This document shows positions 1 through 7,813 of a DNA stretch of 64,000 nucleotides, one piece after another; the stretch's first letter is position 1, and each line of letters starts with the position of its first letter. This stretch comes from Devosia sp. (GTDB lineage: Bacteria > Pseudomonadota > Alphaproteobacteria > Rhizobiales > Devosiaceae): assembly GCA_016713105.1 (NCBI GenBank), contig JADJPS010000007.1, forward strand, positions 84,501 to 148,500, given 5' to 3'. The notes under the pieces are model-generated. The model was not told where the DNA came from and did no database searches. It saw only the letters and a list, made by a program, of their open reading frames with translations. The position numbers and the translations under genes are program-made.

Positions 1-110
1 GGAGGCCCCCGGCGAAGGCGATTGACGGCAGCTTCCGCCACGTTTCGGCCCCGTTGCTGAACGGCCTTGCGGGGATTGAACCGGTCCCCCGGGGCGGTGA
101 TTCGCAACTT

Positions 111-139
111 TTGATTTTGCTGAAATTTTGTGCTATGAA
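111..139 (+). promoter_or_regulatory. Putative housekeeping promoter
   Basis: TTGATT (111-116) and TATGAA (134-139) are separated by exactly 17 bases, a good fit to the alphaproteobacterial sigma-70 consensus. Transcription would start near 146 and meet the terminator at 171-194 after about 50 nt. The product would be either a short RNA or an attenuated carD leader. Prediction from sequence only. Confidence 0.45.
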
Positions 140-170
140 GGGCAAGAATGGCGCTTGCCCGTCATCCAGC

Positions 171-194
171 GTGCCTTGAGGCACTCTTTTTTTT
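171..194 (+). terminator. Rho-independent terminator upstream of carD
   Basis: A GTGCC-TTGA-GGCAC hairpin (171-184) is followed by TC and eight T residues (187-194). The stem is short, but the T-run is the longest in this part of the window. It could end a gene left of the window, a short transcript from the promoter at 111-139, or act as an attenuator of carD. Confidence 0.6.
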
Positions 195-356
195 GACACT
201 CACGACTACTGGGGCGCAATCGGCCGGTCGCGCGGGCCTCACGATTGCGGGACGTGCTGCTTCGCCCGGGGTTTCAGGGCGTTCGTGAAACAACAAGATC
301 GGCCGGCCTTCCGCGAAGGACCGGTTCGGCGGCGGCGTTGATAGGAGTATCGGTAT

Positions 357-920
357 ATGGTCACCAAGAAGTCTGTGCAGCGGCTTGGATTCAAGACGGG
401 CGAGTATGTCGTCTATCCGGCCCATGGCGTCGGACTGATCACCGCGATCGAGGAACAGGAGGTCGCCGGCCTCACCCTCGAACTTTTCGTTATTTCCTTT
501 GAGCAGGACAAGCTGACCTTGCGGGTTCCCGTCGCCAAGATCAAATCGGTCGGCATGCGCAAGCTGGCCGAGGAAGCCGAAGTGACCAAGGCCCTCGAGA
601 CCGTCACCGGCCGCGCCCGCGTCAAGCGTACCATGTGGTCGCGCCGCGCCCAGGAGTACGAGGCCAAGATCAACTCCGGCGACCTGATCGCCATTTCCGA
701 GGTGGTGCGCGACCTGTACCGGTCGGACGACCAGCCCGAGCAGTCCTATTCCGAGCGCCAGCTGTTCGAGCAGGCCATGGACCGGATGAGCCGCGAAGTC
801 GGTTCGGTCAACAAGCTGACCCTCACCGAGGCGGTGCAGCTGATCGAGAAGAACCTCGCCAAGTCGCCGCGGCGCGGGACCAAGTCCGACGCTGCCGACG
901 CCGAGGAAGCCGCGGCCTGA
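357..920 (+). CDS. carD: CarD/CdnL family RNA polymerase-binding regulator
   Basis: CarD/CdnL proteins bind the RNA polymerase beta subunit and stabilise open complexes at rRNA and other housekeeping promoters. The 187-residue product has the family layout: an N-terminal Tudor-like polymerase-interaction domain (about residues 10-65, with YVVYPAHGVG at 17-26), then an all-helical DNA-binding region (about 75-165) and an Ala/Glu-rich tail. The ATG at 357 is preceded by AGGAG nine bases upstream. The gene stands alone: a leader with its own terminator precedes it and a strong terminator follows at 943. Length and motifs are normal for the family. Confidence 0.96.
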   Translation: MVTKKSVQRLGFKTGEYVVYPAHGVGLITAIEEQEVAGLTLELFVISFEQDKLTLRVPVAKIKSVGMRKLAEEAEVTKALETVTGRARVKRTMWSRRAQEYEAKINSGDLIAISEVVRDLYRSDDQPEQSYSERQLFEQAMDRMSREVGSVNKLTLTEAVQLIEKNLAKSPRRGTKSDAADAEEAAA

Positions 921-942
921 TCGCCGCTTCAGTAATGATCCG

Positions 943-977
943 AAGGGGCCGGTCCGCAGGACCGGCCCCTTTCTTTT
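943..977. terminator. Strong hairpin terminator after carD
   Basis: A 13-bp perfect stem (943-955 with 959-971) around a GCA loop is followed by TTTCTTTT on the plus strand. It ends carD transcription. Because the complementary arm begins with an A-run on the minus strand, it may also stop transcripts of the LacI remnant that ends just to its right. Confidence 0.9.
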
Positions 978-980
978 GCA

Positions 981-1270
981 CTACCAGGCAAAGTCGTCGC
1001 CGGGCGCCGGCGGCGCCGTCGAGGCACGCACGGCCAGTGCCGGTTGCGCCACCTGCTGCAGCTGATCGGGGGGAGTGCGGCCCGCGATGGCGGCAGCACA
1101 GCTGGGAGCGGCACGCAGGCATCGGTGAACGGCGCGCGCGTTGCGGTCAGCGGCGGCGCGATAGACCCCCGGACGCCCTCGGCCTCGAGATAGGCGATGC
1201 GCCGGTCATCCAGGGCCGGCGCGTTGAGGATGAAGCCATCCAGTATGCCCTTGGGTTTCAAGAGCAGAAT
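981..1270 (-). pseudogene. Remnant of a LacI-family transcriptional regulator
   Basis: Read leftwards, the piece encodes GILDGFILNAPALDDRRIAY (about 1249-1190), typical of the effector-binding domain of LacI-type sugar regulators. It then jumps to IAPPLTATRAPFTDA, the family's late hinge/strand motif. After a frame change it gives a normal LacI C-terminus (IAGRTPPDQLQQVAQPALAV, then RAST) ending at TAG 981-983. The DNA-binding domain, most of the ligand-binding core (roughly 130 residues) and the reading frame are lost, so this is a decayed gene. The sugar operon it controlled is not next to it. The family assignment rests on motif recognition. Confidence 0.7.
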
Positions 1271-1370
1271 CCTGGGAGAGAGCCTCCCAAAACGTCTTGG
1301 AGAAACGTTCCGTTAACACCTCTGGCGATTAAGTTCGGATTGGGAATGCAATAGGGGGTAATGCGAGAAC

Positions 1371-1979
1371 ATGATTTCACGTGCACGACGCCGATCGATC
1401 GGCCCTGGCGACACCGTCGCCACGCCTTCGGACCTCGAACTGAGCGATCTGCTGGTCGGCTTGCTTCGACACAGCTTTCCGGAATGCACCAGGCTCCTGG
1501 CAATTCCGACGCCGACCGAACTCCTCGTCTCCTATGGCCTGCACCCCGATGGCCCGCTGCGTGCGGTTGCCATCCCGCTCGAGCCGGCAGCGAGCCGCGA
1601 GATCGCCCTGATCGACGCCTTCGCCTCGCTCGAAAGCCTGCTCGGGAGCCTATTGGGACGGGCCCGCCGGCCGGCACCGAGCAGCCCGGCAGCCGGTGAC
1701 AATGTGCTGGCGTTTCCGCGTACCGCGCGGCAGGCGTCCACTGTTGCGAGCGCACTGACCCTTTCGGCGCCGCTCGAGCAGGGTCTCCGCACCGCCGGCG
1801 ACGCCGTCAGCGCCAACCTGAGTCTGGCTACGGACCTGCTGGGAGAGCTTGCGGCCGACGGTACCGTCGACCCGGATCTGCTGCTGCAGATCGCCGAGCA
1901 GCTGAACCGGCTAAATGCCGCCACGGTGCGCTTCACCCAGGGCGCCAGGGCGGACGGCGCCCCGGACGACAAGGCCTGA
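1371..1979 (+). CDS. Hypothetical protein, 202 aa
   Basis: I do not recognise a family. The product is 202 residues with a basic start (SRARRRS), an N-terminal half that looks folded (about 20-100: hydrophobic strands and helices around LLVSYGLHPDGPLRAVAIPL), a Pro/Ala-rich linker (about 100-115), and a helical C-terminus (about 125-195) with regular Leu spacing that could form a coiled coil. No signal peptide or membrane segment is seen. It is convergent with the M48 protease gene, 12 bases away. Codon use looks coding and there is no better frame here. The upstream ribosome-binding site is weak (GCGAGAAC), so the start is uncertain. Confidence 0.6.
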   Translation: MISRARRRSIGPGDTVATPSDLELSDLLVGLLRHSFPECTRLLAIPTPTELLVSYGLHPDGPLRAVAIPLEPAASREIALIDAFASLESLLGSLLGRARRPAPSSPAAGDNVLAFPRTARQASTVASALTLSAPLEQGLRTAGDAVSANLSLATDLLGELAADGTVDPDLLLQIAEQLNRLNAATVRFTQGARADGAPDDKA

Positions 1980-1991
1980 GAGCAGGGCCTG

Positions 1992-3467
1992 CTACTCCAT
2001 CATCACGATCTTGTACTTCTGCCCGGCGACCAGCGTGTCGCCGGGATAGAGGTTGTTGAGGATGTAGAACAGGTCGTTGCCACGTTCGAGCCCGGCCATG
2101 CGACGCGCCAGCGAGTCGGCGGTATCGACGCTGCCCGCCACCACCGTGCGCACCACCAGCCTGCGTACCTGCGAGGCATCGCGGGAGGTGGTCGCGCGGA
2201 AGCTCTTGAGCGTGGCGTCGGCCGCCTGCCCGAACGCCGGGCTGTCGAACCTGGCGGCGAAGATGAAGCGGTAGACCCGTCCCTCGTGGCGCACCACCGC
2301 GACGCGGAAGTTCCACTGCGGCGTAACGGCAATGCCGGAGGCCATCTCGAAACCGTTGGCCGATTCCCGCCTGACCGTGGCCGGCTGCAGCCCGGCGATC
2401 CAGCCCGACTTCAGGTAGTCCTCGAGGCCCATGGCCTGCGGCACCTCGGCGCTGTCGAAGCGCACCGCCTCGCCGTCGCCGGCCACCCCGACCACGGCAC
2501 CCTTCGAGACCTGCAGGGTGTAGCGCTCGGGCACGGTGAAGGTGAACTTGAGCGTCGGATTGATGTAGCGGCGACCCACGATGGTGCCCTGCGCGGCGCT
2601 GTCGCCGAAGGCAAGACCCTCGATCCCGGCGAGATAGCCGGCCCGATCGGTCTCCCCCAGCCCGGGTGCGCCGAAGAAGGCACGCGCCGTCTCGATCGCC
2701 TTCTGGATGCGATCGGGGGTCGAGGGATGGGAGGAGAGAAAATCGTCCTGCTGGTCCGCATCGCCCACCGAAAAGCGCGCGAACCGGGCCATCGCGGCGA
2801 GGAAGCGCGCCGCGGCATGCGGATCGTAGCCCGCACGTCCGGCGGTGAGGATGCCTTCCTTGTCGGCCGCCAGTTCCTGCTGCTGGCTGAAAGCGGCAAG
2901 CGACAACCGCGAGCGGTTCGACGCCTGGTCCGTCTCGAGGTCGCCGCCGAACACCCCGGTGATCACCTTGTCGACGATCTCGTTGGTCTTGACCCGGTTG
3001 GTCCGCGCCCGGGCGTGCTTGAGGGTGACGTGGGCAATCTCGTGGGCCAGCACGGCCGCCACTTCCGAGGTATCGGAGGCAAGTGCCAGGATGCCGCGGG
3101 TCACGTAGACGTAGCCGCCGGGCAGCGCGAAGGCATTGACCTCGGCCGTGTCGAGGATGGTGACGGTGAACTTCTGGTTCGGCTGGTCGGCCGCCGCCAG
3201 CAGCCGCCCGACGATGCGGGCGAGCATGATCTCGGCCTGCCGGTCCGAGTAGATGCCGCCATACGAGGCGACGATGCGCGGATGCTCGCGCGCCCCGATG
3301 GCGTCGTCCTCGGGGTCGGACGCATCATTGGCGAACGGCGTGTTCTGCCCCTCGGTGCGGCCGACCTGCACCCCGGCGGGCATGAAGCTCGAACAGCCGG
3401 CGAGCAGGCCGAGCAATCCGGCCAGTGCCACCGCGCCCAGCGTCCTGATGATCGGGGGCGAGTTCAT
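1992..3467 (-). CDS. M48 family metalloprotease, lipoprotein with LysM-like tail
   Basis: Envelope zinc protease of the M48 (BepA/YggG-like) type, probably involved in outer-membrane protein quality control in the periplasm. The 491-residue product has a lipoprotein signal with lipobox LLAGC (Cys25), the zinc motif HEIAH at 142-146, and the third-ligand motif QQQELAAD about 60 residues later. The C-terminal half is a conserved extension, ending in a LysM-like segment (VVAGSVDTADSLARRM ... NNLYPGDTLVAGQKYKI). Its ATG overlaps the stop of the upstream nuclease gene (ATGA), so the two are translationally coupled. The protease core and lipobox are firm; the physiological substrate is unknown. Confidence 0.93.
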   Translation of the reverse strand: MNSPPIIRTLGAVALAGLLGLLAGCSSFMPAGVQVGRTEGQNTPFANDASDPEDDAIGAREHPRIVASYGGIYSDRQAEIMLARIVGRLLAAADQPNQKFTVTILDTAEVNAFALPGGYVYVTRGILALASDTSEVAAVLAHEIAHVTLKHARARTNRVKTNEIVDKVITGVFGGDLETDQASNRSRLSLAAFSQQQELAADKEGILTAGRAGYDPHAAARFLAAMARFARFSVGDADQQDDFLSSHPSTPDRIQKAIETARAFFGAPGLGETDRAGYLAGIEGLAFGDSAAQGTIVGRRYINPTLKFTFTVPERYTLQVSKGAVVGVAGDGEAVRFDSAEVPQAMGLEDYLKSGWIAGLQPATVRRESANGFEMASGIAVTPQWNFRVAVVRHEGRVYRFIFAARFDSPAFGQAADATLKSFRATTSRDASQVRRLVVRTVVAGSVDTADSLARRMAGLERGNDLFYILNNLYPGDTLVAGQKYKIVMME

Positions 3468-4261
3468 CGGTTGGCCAGGACCTCGATCTGTTCGGGATGC
3501 GTCACCGCGATGCGCGGCCCGTCATGGCTGTCCACCCAGCCGCGGACGCGCAGCAGCGCGCCGTCGAGCCCCAGCGGGTCGACGCCGGCCGTCCTGAACC
3601 GCGCGAGTGCCGGCCTGTCGATCACGACGGTGAAATCCTCTTTCCAGTACCTGCCGAAATTCAGGTAGATCGTGTCGCGCACTGCCTCGGCGTGCAGCAC
3701 GCGCCCCTCGACCAGTTCGTAACGCCCGGAGTGTTCCGCAAGTTCGAGCGGCCGATCCGCCCGGCGCACGGCATAATAGGGATCGGCCCAGATGCCAAGC
3801 CGCTGCTGTCGCGCCGCTGCCTCGGCGGCCAGCAGCGCTGCGACGCAGGCCCGGTTGTCGGGGAAGGAATAGACCCGCGCCAGCCCGCTGGCGACCATCC
3901 GCTGCTGCACCCAGGTCTCGTCGGCAAGAAACAGCTGGCCCAGCGTCCGGCCGTGCCGATCGTGCCGCTCGCCGCCGTGGCGCACGCGCACCGCATGGCC
4001 GACCAGGAGGCCTGCGAGACCCGACTTCGCCGTCTCCGCCAGCGGCCAGGCGGCAAGATCGCGCCCCTGCGGCAGCCTGGGTGCCTGGATACCGGTGAGG
4101 CGCACGGTGATCCCGTTGTCGAGCAGCGCCGTATCCCCGTCGACAACGGTGACAACCGTTCCCTTCGGGCCATCGACCAGCCCATCGCACGCCGCCTTTG
4201 CCGACGGCATCATCGCCAGTACCGCCAGCATCACGAGTGTGACCACATCCTGTCTCAACAC
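3464..4261 (-). CDS. Thermonuclease (SNase)-like secreted protein
   Basis: Staphylococcal-nuclease-fold protein, expected to act outside the cytoplasm. From the GTG at 4261 it has 265 residues, with a signal peptide (about 1-23, ending MMPSAKA). It has the SNase strand set GTVVTVVDGDTALLDNG ... VRLTGIQAP, and then the loop region GERHDRHGRTLGQLFL that carries the catalytic Arg/Asp in active members. A C-terminal extension of about 100 residues follows. A GTG at 4333 would add 24 residues in front of the signal peptide and is less likely. It shares a 4-base ATGA overlap with the M48 protease gene. Nuclease activity is inferred from the fold only. Confidence 0.85.
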   Translation of the reverse strand: MLRQDVVTLVMLAVLAMMPSAKAACDGLVDGPKGTVVTVVDGDTALLDNGITVRLTGIQAPRLPQGRDLAAWPLAETAKSGLAGLLVGHAVRVRHGGERHDRHGRTLGQLFLADETWVQQRMVASGLARVYSFPDNRACVAALLAAEAAARQQRLGIWADPYYAVRRADRPLELAEHSGRYELVEGRVLHAEAVRDTIYLNFGRYWKEDFTVVIDRPALARFRTAGVDPLGLDGALLRVRGWVDSHDGPRIAVTHPEQIEVLANR

Positions 4262-4405
4262 GGCCCGCCCCGTCGCACAAGTGCCCAAACTGCACGCAAT
4301 TGCGGCGAAAATCCTCCGATCGACGCTGTGCACGTGATCAGTGTTGCGGGCGCGTCACTTCCAATACCATCCTTCGCGATTCTTCGAGGAGCTGCTGCCG
4401 CATCA

Positions 4406-5131
4406 ATGCTCGCCGACCTTGCCGTCTACGCCGCGAGCTACCGTGCCACTCCACCGGCCTTCCGCCGTTACCTGCCGGCCGCGATGGGGCTGTGGGCCCG
4501 CGGCAGGCGGCAGGCCCGCGCCTGGGCGCCGCACCTGGCCAAGAGCCGGGGCCTGATCGACACCACGATCGACGACATCGGCTCGCGCCGCACCGTGGTG
4601 GTGCTCGGCTCGGGACCGCTGTTCGACATCCCCGTCGAATCGCTGTGCCGCACCTTTGCCACGGTGCTGCTGGTCGACCTGGCCCACCTGTCGCCGTCGC
4701 GCCGGCGGATCGCGCGCTACAGCAACGTGCGACAGGAGTGGCGGGACCTGATGCCGCCCCCCGATGGCGAGGGTCTCGGCTTCCTCGCCGAAATACCTGA
4801 CCTCGACTGGGTGATCTCGGCGAATCTCGTCTCGCAGCTGGCGCGCGCCGCCCCGCTCGAGCGGGCCCGCGCCGTGGTCGACAGCCACCTCGATGCGCTC
4901 GCCGCGCTCGCCTGCCCGGTGACGCTGATCACCGATCTCGAGTACCGCGTGTTCAACCGGCACGGCGTGCTGCTCGACAGCGCCGACCTGATGCACGGCC
5001 GGCAGCTGCCGCGCAGCGACCTGCGCTGGAAATGGGAGGTGGCGCCGTTCGGCGAGGAGGCCCGCAATACCCGCCGTGTCCATTCGGTCGCCGCCTGGCC
5101 CGACTGGCGCGAGGCAGCGGCGCCGGGCTGA
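4406..5131 (+). CDS. Hypothetical protein with Rossmann/methyltransferase-like core
   Basis: No characterised family recognised. The 241-residue product has a glycine-rich strand-loop typical of a Rossmann-like or SAM-methyltransferase fold (TVVVLGSGPLFDIP, about residues 67-80), followed by an acidic strand end (VLLVDLAHLSPSRR). It continues with alternating strands and helices (WVISANLVSQLAR, VTLITDLEYRVFN). The start chosen is ATG 4406, with GAGGAG 15 bases upstream; the frame stays open far upstream, but that part is antisense to the nuclease gene. It diverges from the nuclease gene with about 145 bases between starts. An enzymatic role is possible but not shown. Confidence 0.75.
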   Translation: MLADLAVYAASYRATPPAFRRYLPAAMGLWARGRRQARAWAPHLAKSRGLIDTTIDDIGSRRTVVVLGSGPLFDIPVESLCRTFATVLLVDLAHLSPSRRRIARYSNVRQEWRDLMPPPDGEGLGFLAEIPDLDWVISANLVSQLARAAPLERARAVVDSHLDALAALACPVTLITDLEYRVFNRHGVLLDSADLMHGRQLPRSDLRWKWEVAPFGEEARNTRRVHSVAAWPDWREAAAPG

Positions 5132-5271
5132 GGAGGCTGCAGCAGACCGCGCTGCCTCCGGGCGTGCCAACAAGCCCCCGACCCAGAACACGGGAAAGCC
5201 CACGCGCCGCCGGCGCCCCCTCCCCCGCTTCGCAGGGGCGGACCCGCGACGCTCCAATGCACGGTGATGGA

Positions 5272-5625
5272 CTAGTTCCCGAACCAGCCGTCCTTGAGGT
5301 AGCGCATGTACTCGAACACCATGCCGTACTTGCGCACGAACACCACCTCGAGGAAGTCGCCGACCACGAAGGGCGGAATCAGAATCTCGACCCCCTCCGC
5401 CTCGATATGCGGCCTGAGGTCCTTGACCCGGTAGGCCACATGCGGGTTGTAGCGCACCGCGTGCGGCACGGTGCTGTCCTCGCGGTAGCGCAGGAACTCG
5501 ATGTGCTCGGGATGCTTGCGCGGGTTGGTCACCCACATCTTGCTGGCCTCGACCCAGTCCTCCTCCGGCTGCACCACGTCCGTGGTGATCCCGACATGGT
5601 CGAAGACGTAATCGTCGTCTGCCAT
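5272..5625 (-). CDS. VOC/glyoxalase-like small protein
   Basis: A 117-residue protein with the strand pattern of a single vicinal-oxygen-chelate (glyoxalase-like) unit. It starts DHVGITTDV, has HVAYRVKDL in the middle, and ends with MVFEYMRYLKDGW, where the Glu and His positions would serve as metal ligands. Its ATG overlaps the stop of the Gfo/Idh oxidoreductase by one base (TGATG), so they form a coupled pair. The partner suggests a role in metabolism of a sugar or polyol derivative, but the substrate cannot be read from the sequence. Confidence 0.75.
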   Translation of the reverse strand: MADDDYVFDHVGITTDVVQPEEDWVEASKMWVTNPRKHPEHIEFLRYREDSTVPHAVRYNPHVAYRVKDLRPHIEAEGVEILIPPFVVGDFLEVVFVRKYGMVFEYMRYLKDGWFGN

Positions 5626-6626
5626 CAGCCGATCCTCACCACAGTGCCGCTGCGTGCCGATTCCTCGGCGGCGAGCGTTGCCTCGAGCGCCGCGGTGGCG
5701 TCCTCGGGCGTGCCGATGGTGACCGGCGCGCCGCTCAGCGCGGTGGTGGCGAAATAGACGAACTCGTCCCTGAGCGCCCCGCCGCGCACCCCGTTGAACA
5801 TCGGCCAGTAGGTCGTGTCGGGCGAATGCAGCTTGTTGCCGTCGACGATGGCGAGGTTGGGAAAGCTATCCTGGACATGGATGATGCCCTCGGTGCCGAT
5901 GATCGACATGCGCTCGTCGATATCGAACGGGGTCTTGTCCGGCATGCACCAGACCGTTTCCAGCGTCGCCGTGGCGCCGCCCGTGAAGCGGTACATGGTC
6001 TGCCCGATGTCGGGGAACTTCAGCCCGCGCACGTCGACGGTCTGGGCATAGGCGGAGGCGATGCGGTCGCCCGTGAACCACAGCATGATGTCGGTGTCGT
6101 GGATGGCGTCGCCGACGATCGGCCCGATCTTGTTTAGGATGGTCGGCGTCCAGGCGGCAGGTATGTTGCGGCGCGACGAGAGCGCCACGATCCGGCCGAT
6201 GCGGCCCTCCTCGATCGCCTGCTTGGCCATGCGGTAGCGCGGGTTGAAGCGCACCACATGGCCGATGAACAGGATGCCTTTCGCCCCCTTGGAGGCCGCG
6301 GTGATCCTTTTCGCGTCGGCCACCGTCGAGGCGATCGGCTTTTCGAGAAACACGTGCTTGCCGGCCTCGAGCGCGGCGATGGCGGGCGCCGTATGCTGAT
6401 CCCACATGGTGCAGATCGAGACCGCGTCGATCTCGGGATCGGCGAGCATGTCGTGGTAGTCGCGGTAGAGCTTCCTGACGCCGAACTTCTGGCCCATGGC
6501 GGCAAGCCGCTCCGGCGTGCGGGTGCACAGTGCCGCGAGCTCGAGATTGGCCACTCCGGCAATGGTCTCGGCATGGATTTCGCCGAACCAGCCGAGGCCG
6601 ATGATTCCGATACGCAGACGATCCAT
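5625..6626 (-). CDS. Gfo/Idh/MocA family oxidoreductase
   Basis: NAD(P)-dependent sugar/inositol-type dehydrogenase. The 333-residue product opens with the Rossmann motif GIIGLGWFGEIHAET, carries the family signature EKPIAST (Lys in the active site) near residue 95, and has the C-terminal alpha/beta domain with GDAIHDTDIMLWFTG. The start is ATG 6626 with GGAGGG upstream; an upstream GTG/ATG extension of 31 residues is Arg-rich and unlikely. It is the first gene of a two-gene unit with the VOC protein. The substrate is unknown; no transporter is adjacent. Confidence 0.9.
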   Translation of the reverse strand: MDRLRIGIIGLGWFGEIHAETIAGVANLELAALCTRTPERLAAMGQKFGVRKLYRDYHDMLADPEIDAVSICTMWDQHTAPAIAALEAGKHVFLEKPIASTVADAKRITAASKGAKGILFIGHVVRFNPRYRMAKQAIEEGRIGRIVALSSRRNIPAAWTPTILNKIGPIVGDAIHDTDIMLWFTGDRIASAYAQTVDVRGLKFPDIGQTMYRFTGGATATLETVWCMPDKTPFDIDERMSIIGTEGIIHVQDSFPNLAIVDGNKLHSPDTTYWPMFNGVRGGALRDEFVYFATTALSGAPVTIGTPEDATAALEATLAAEESARSGTVVRIG

Positions 6627-6740
6627 TTTGCGGGCTTCCCTCCAGCAATCCCATCCCTCGGCGAGCTTACGAGAGCGGCAGCCGGATGCAATCGCCGCGA
6701 GGCGGCGCAGGCGCGACACTAGACCAAGGTCTTAGGTGGT

Positions 6741-6768
6741 TTGCACCGCGCCTTGCATTTGCTATGTG
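6741..6768 (+). promoter_or_regulatory. Promoter of tRNA-Arg
   Basis: TTGCAC (6741-6746) and TATGTG (6763-6768) are spaced by 16 bases. The -10 ends 10 bases before the first base of the tRNA, as expected for a stable RNA promoter. Confidence 0.6.
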
Positions 6769-6778
6769 GGGCGGCAGT

Positions 6779-6855
6779 GACCCCGTAGCTCAGCAGGATA
6801 GAGCGCAGGATTCCTAATCCTGAGGCCGCGCGTTCGAATCGCGCCGGGGTCACCA
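6779..6855 (+). tRNA. tRNA-Arg (anticodon CCT)
   Basis: A complete cloverleaf of 77 nt. The acceptor stem is GACCCCG/CGGGGTC, followed by discriminator A and an encoded CCA (6853-6855). The anticodon stem is CAGGA/TCCTG with anticodon CCT at 6813-6815, and the T-arm contains GTTCGAATC. It reads AGG codons. A truncated glycosyltransferase gene begins seven bases after it. Confidence 0.97.
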
Positions 6856-6861
6856 CTACAG

Positions 6862-7260
6862 GTGGCACCCCCGGGCCTGCCGGCCTTATTCGTCAATCTC
6901 GACAGCCGGCCCGACCGCCGCATCCGCATGGAGCAGCACCTGGCCGAGCATGGCGTCCTGGCCGAACGGCTGCGGGCGACGACCCCGGCCGACTTGCCGG
7001 ACGAACTGCTCGTTCGCGCCGCCGACCGGCTATCGCCCGGCGAACTCGCCTGCACCGCCAGCTATCTGGCGGCGTGGCGCCTGGTGCGCGCGCGCAGCCT
7101 GCCGCACGCCCTGGTGCTCGAGGACGACTGCGTGCTGGCGCCGCGGGGGCTGCGACGCAATCTCGATCACCTGGGGCGTGCGCTGGGAGCGTTCGAACGC
7201 GCCGACATCGTCAGTGCCCGGCATCGACGCATCCCGTTTGCCGGCGACGTTCTGGCCTAG
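6862..7260 (+). CDS. Truncated glycosyltransferase family 25 protein
   Basis: The first about 113 residues match the N-terminal half of GT25 (LPS-type galactosyltransferase) proteins: ALFVNLDSRPDRR at the start, ELACTASYLAAWR in the middle, and the metal/sugar-nucleotide motif ALVLEDDCVL. Normal family members have about 230-260 residues; here the frame closes after 132. Residues 114-132 (SARHRRIPFAGDVLA at the end) do not continue the family pattern, so roughly half of the enzyme is missing. The GTG start lies only 7 bases after the tRNA-Arg 3' end and has no good ribosome-binding site. Probably a non-functional remnant. Confidence 0.65.
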   Translation: MAPPGLPALFVNLDSRPDRRIRMEQHLAEHGVLAERLRATTPADLPDELLVRAADRLSPGELACTASYLAAWRLVRARSLPHALVLEDDCVLAPRGLRRNLDHLGRALGAFERADIVSARHRRIPFAGDVLA

Positions 7261-7342
7261 CCGCAGGTTGCGCACCGGCCCTCGCGCAAGCTAGAAGCGC
7301 TCGAGGCGGACAGCCGCCCGCGCAGTGCAAGGATCGACCCCG

Positions 7343-7813
7343 ATGCAACCGATGGCCACCCCGACCCGCCTTGCCCTCGCCGCCACGCTGGCCCTGCTGC
7401 TCGGCGCCTGTTCGTTCGGCGGCGGGCAGCCGCTGTCGCCCGGACTGACCCAGCCGATGAACCAGCCGGGGGCGCAGTTGAACCGGGTCGAGGCGCTGTT
7501 CCTGCTCAACGACTACCGTCGCGCCCAGGGCGCCGCCGACCTGCGCGGCGACACGGTGCTCGATTCGACCGCGCAGACGCTGGCGACCAACTACGCCAAG
7601 TCGGGAGCGCAGCCGACCCTGCCGCCGGGCGCCGTCGCGATGCGACTGAGCGCCGGATACACCACCTTCGCCGAGGTATTCTCGGGCTGGCGGGGCGTGC
7701 CCGCCGATGCCGCTGCGCTGGCCAGCCCCGGCGCCACCCGCGCCGGCCTCGGCGTCGCCTACGATCCCAACTCCAGCCTCGGCGTCTATTGGGTGCTGGT
7801 GCTTGACGACTGA
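7343..7813 (+). CDS. CAP-domain (SCP/PR1-like) lipoprotein
   Basis: Secreted CAP-superfamily protein anchored as a lipoprotein. From ATG 7343 it has 156 residues, with lipobox LLLGAC (Cys about 23). The CAP domain follows: helix LFLLNDYRRAQGA, core VLDSTAQTLATNYAKSG, and C-terminal strands GATRAGLGVAYDP ... GVYWVLVLDD. The function of bacterial CAP proteins is mostly unknown. The stop overlaps the start of the TusA-like gene by 11 bases, suggesting coupling. A GTG at 7325 would add six residues. Confidence 0.82.
   Translation: MQPMATPTRLALAATLALLLGACSFGGGQPLSPGLTQPMNQPGAQLNRVEALFLLNDYRRAQGAADLRGDTVLDSTAQTLATNYAKSGAQPTLPPGAVAMRLSAGYTTFAEVFSGWRGVPADAAALASPGATRAGLGVAYDPNSSLGVYWVLVLDD

Larger units (their letters stand above)
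1..356. other. Gene-free stretch before carD
   Basis: No convincing protein-coding gene is seen on either strand. The open frames here lack coding character and a ribosome-binding site. The stretch holds a promoter-like pair at 111-139, a hairpin GGGCAAG/CTTGCCC at 140-160, a compact terminator at 171-194, and then about 160 bases leading into the carD ribosome-binding site (AGGAG at 343-347). Confidence 0.6.

Noticed and set aside
193..221. TTGACA at 193-198 as the carD -35 element
   Set aside because: The 17-base downstream position (GCAATC) is not a credible -10, and the T-run is better explained by the terminator at 171-194.
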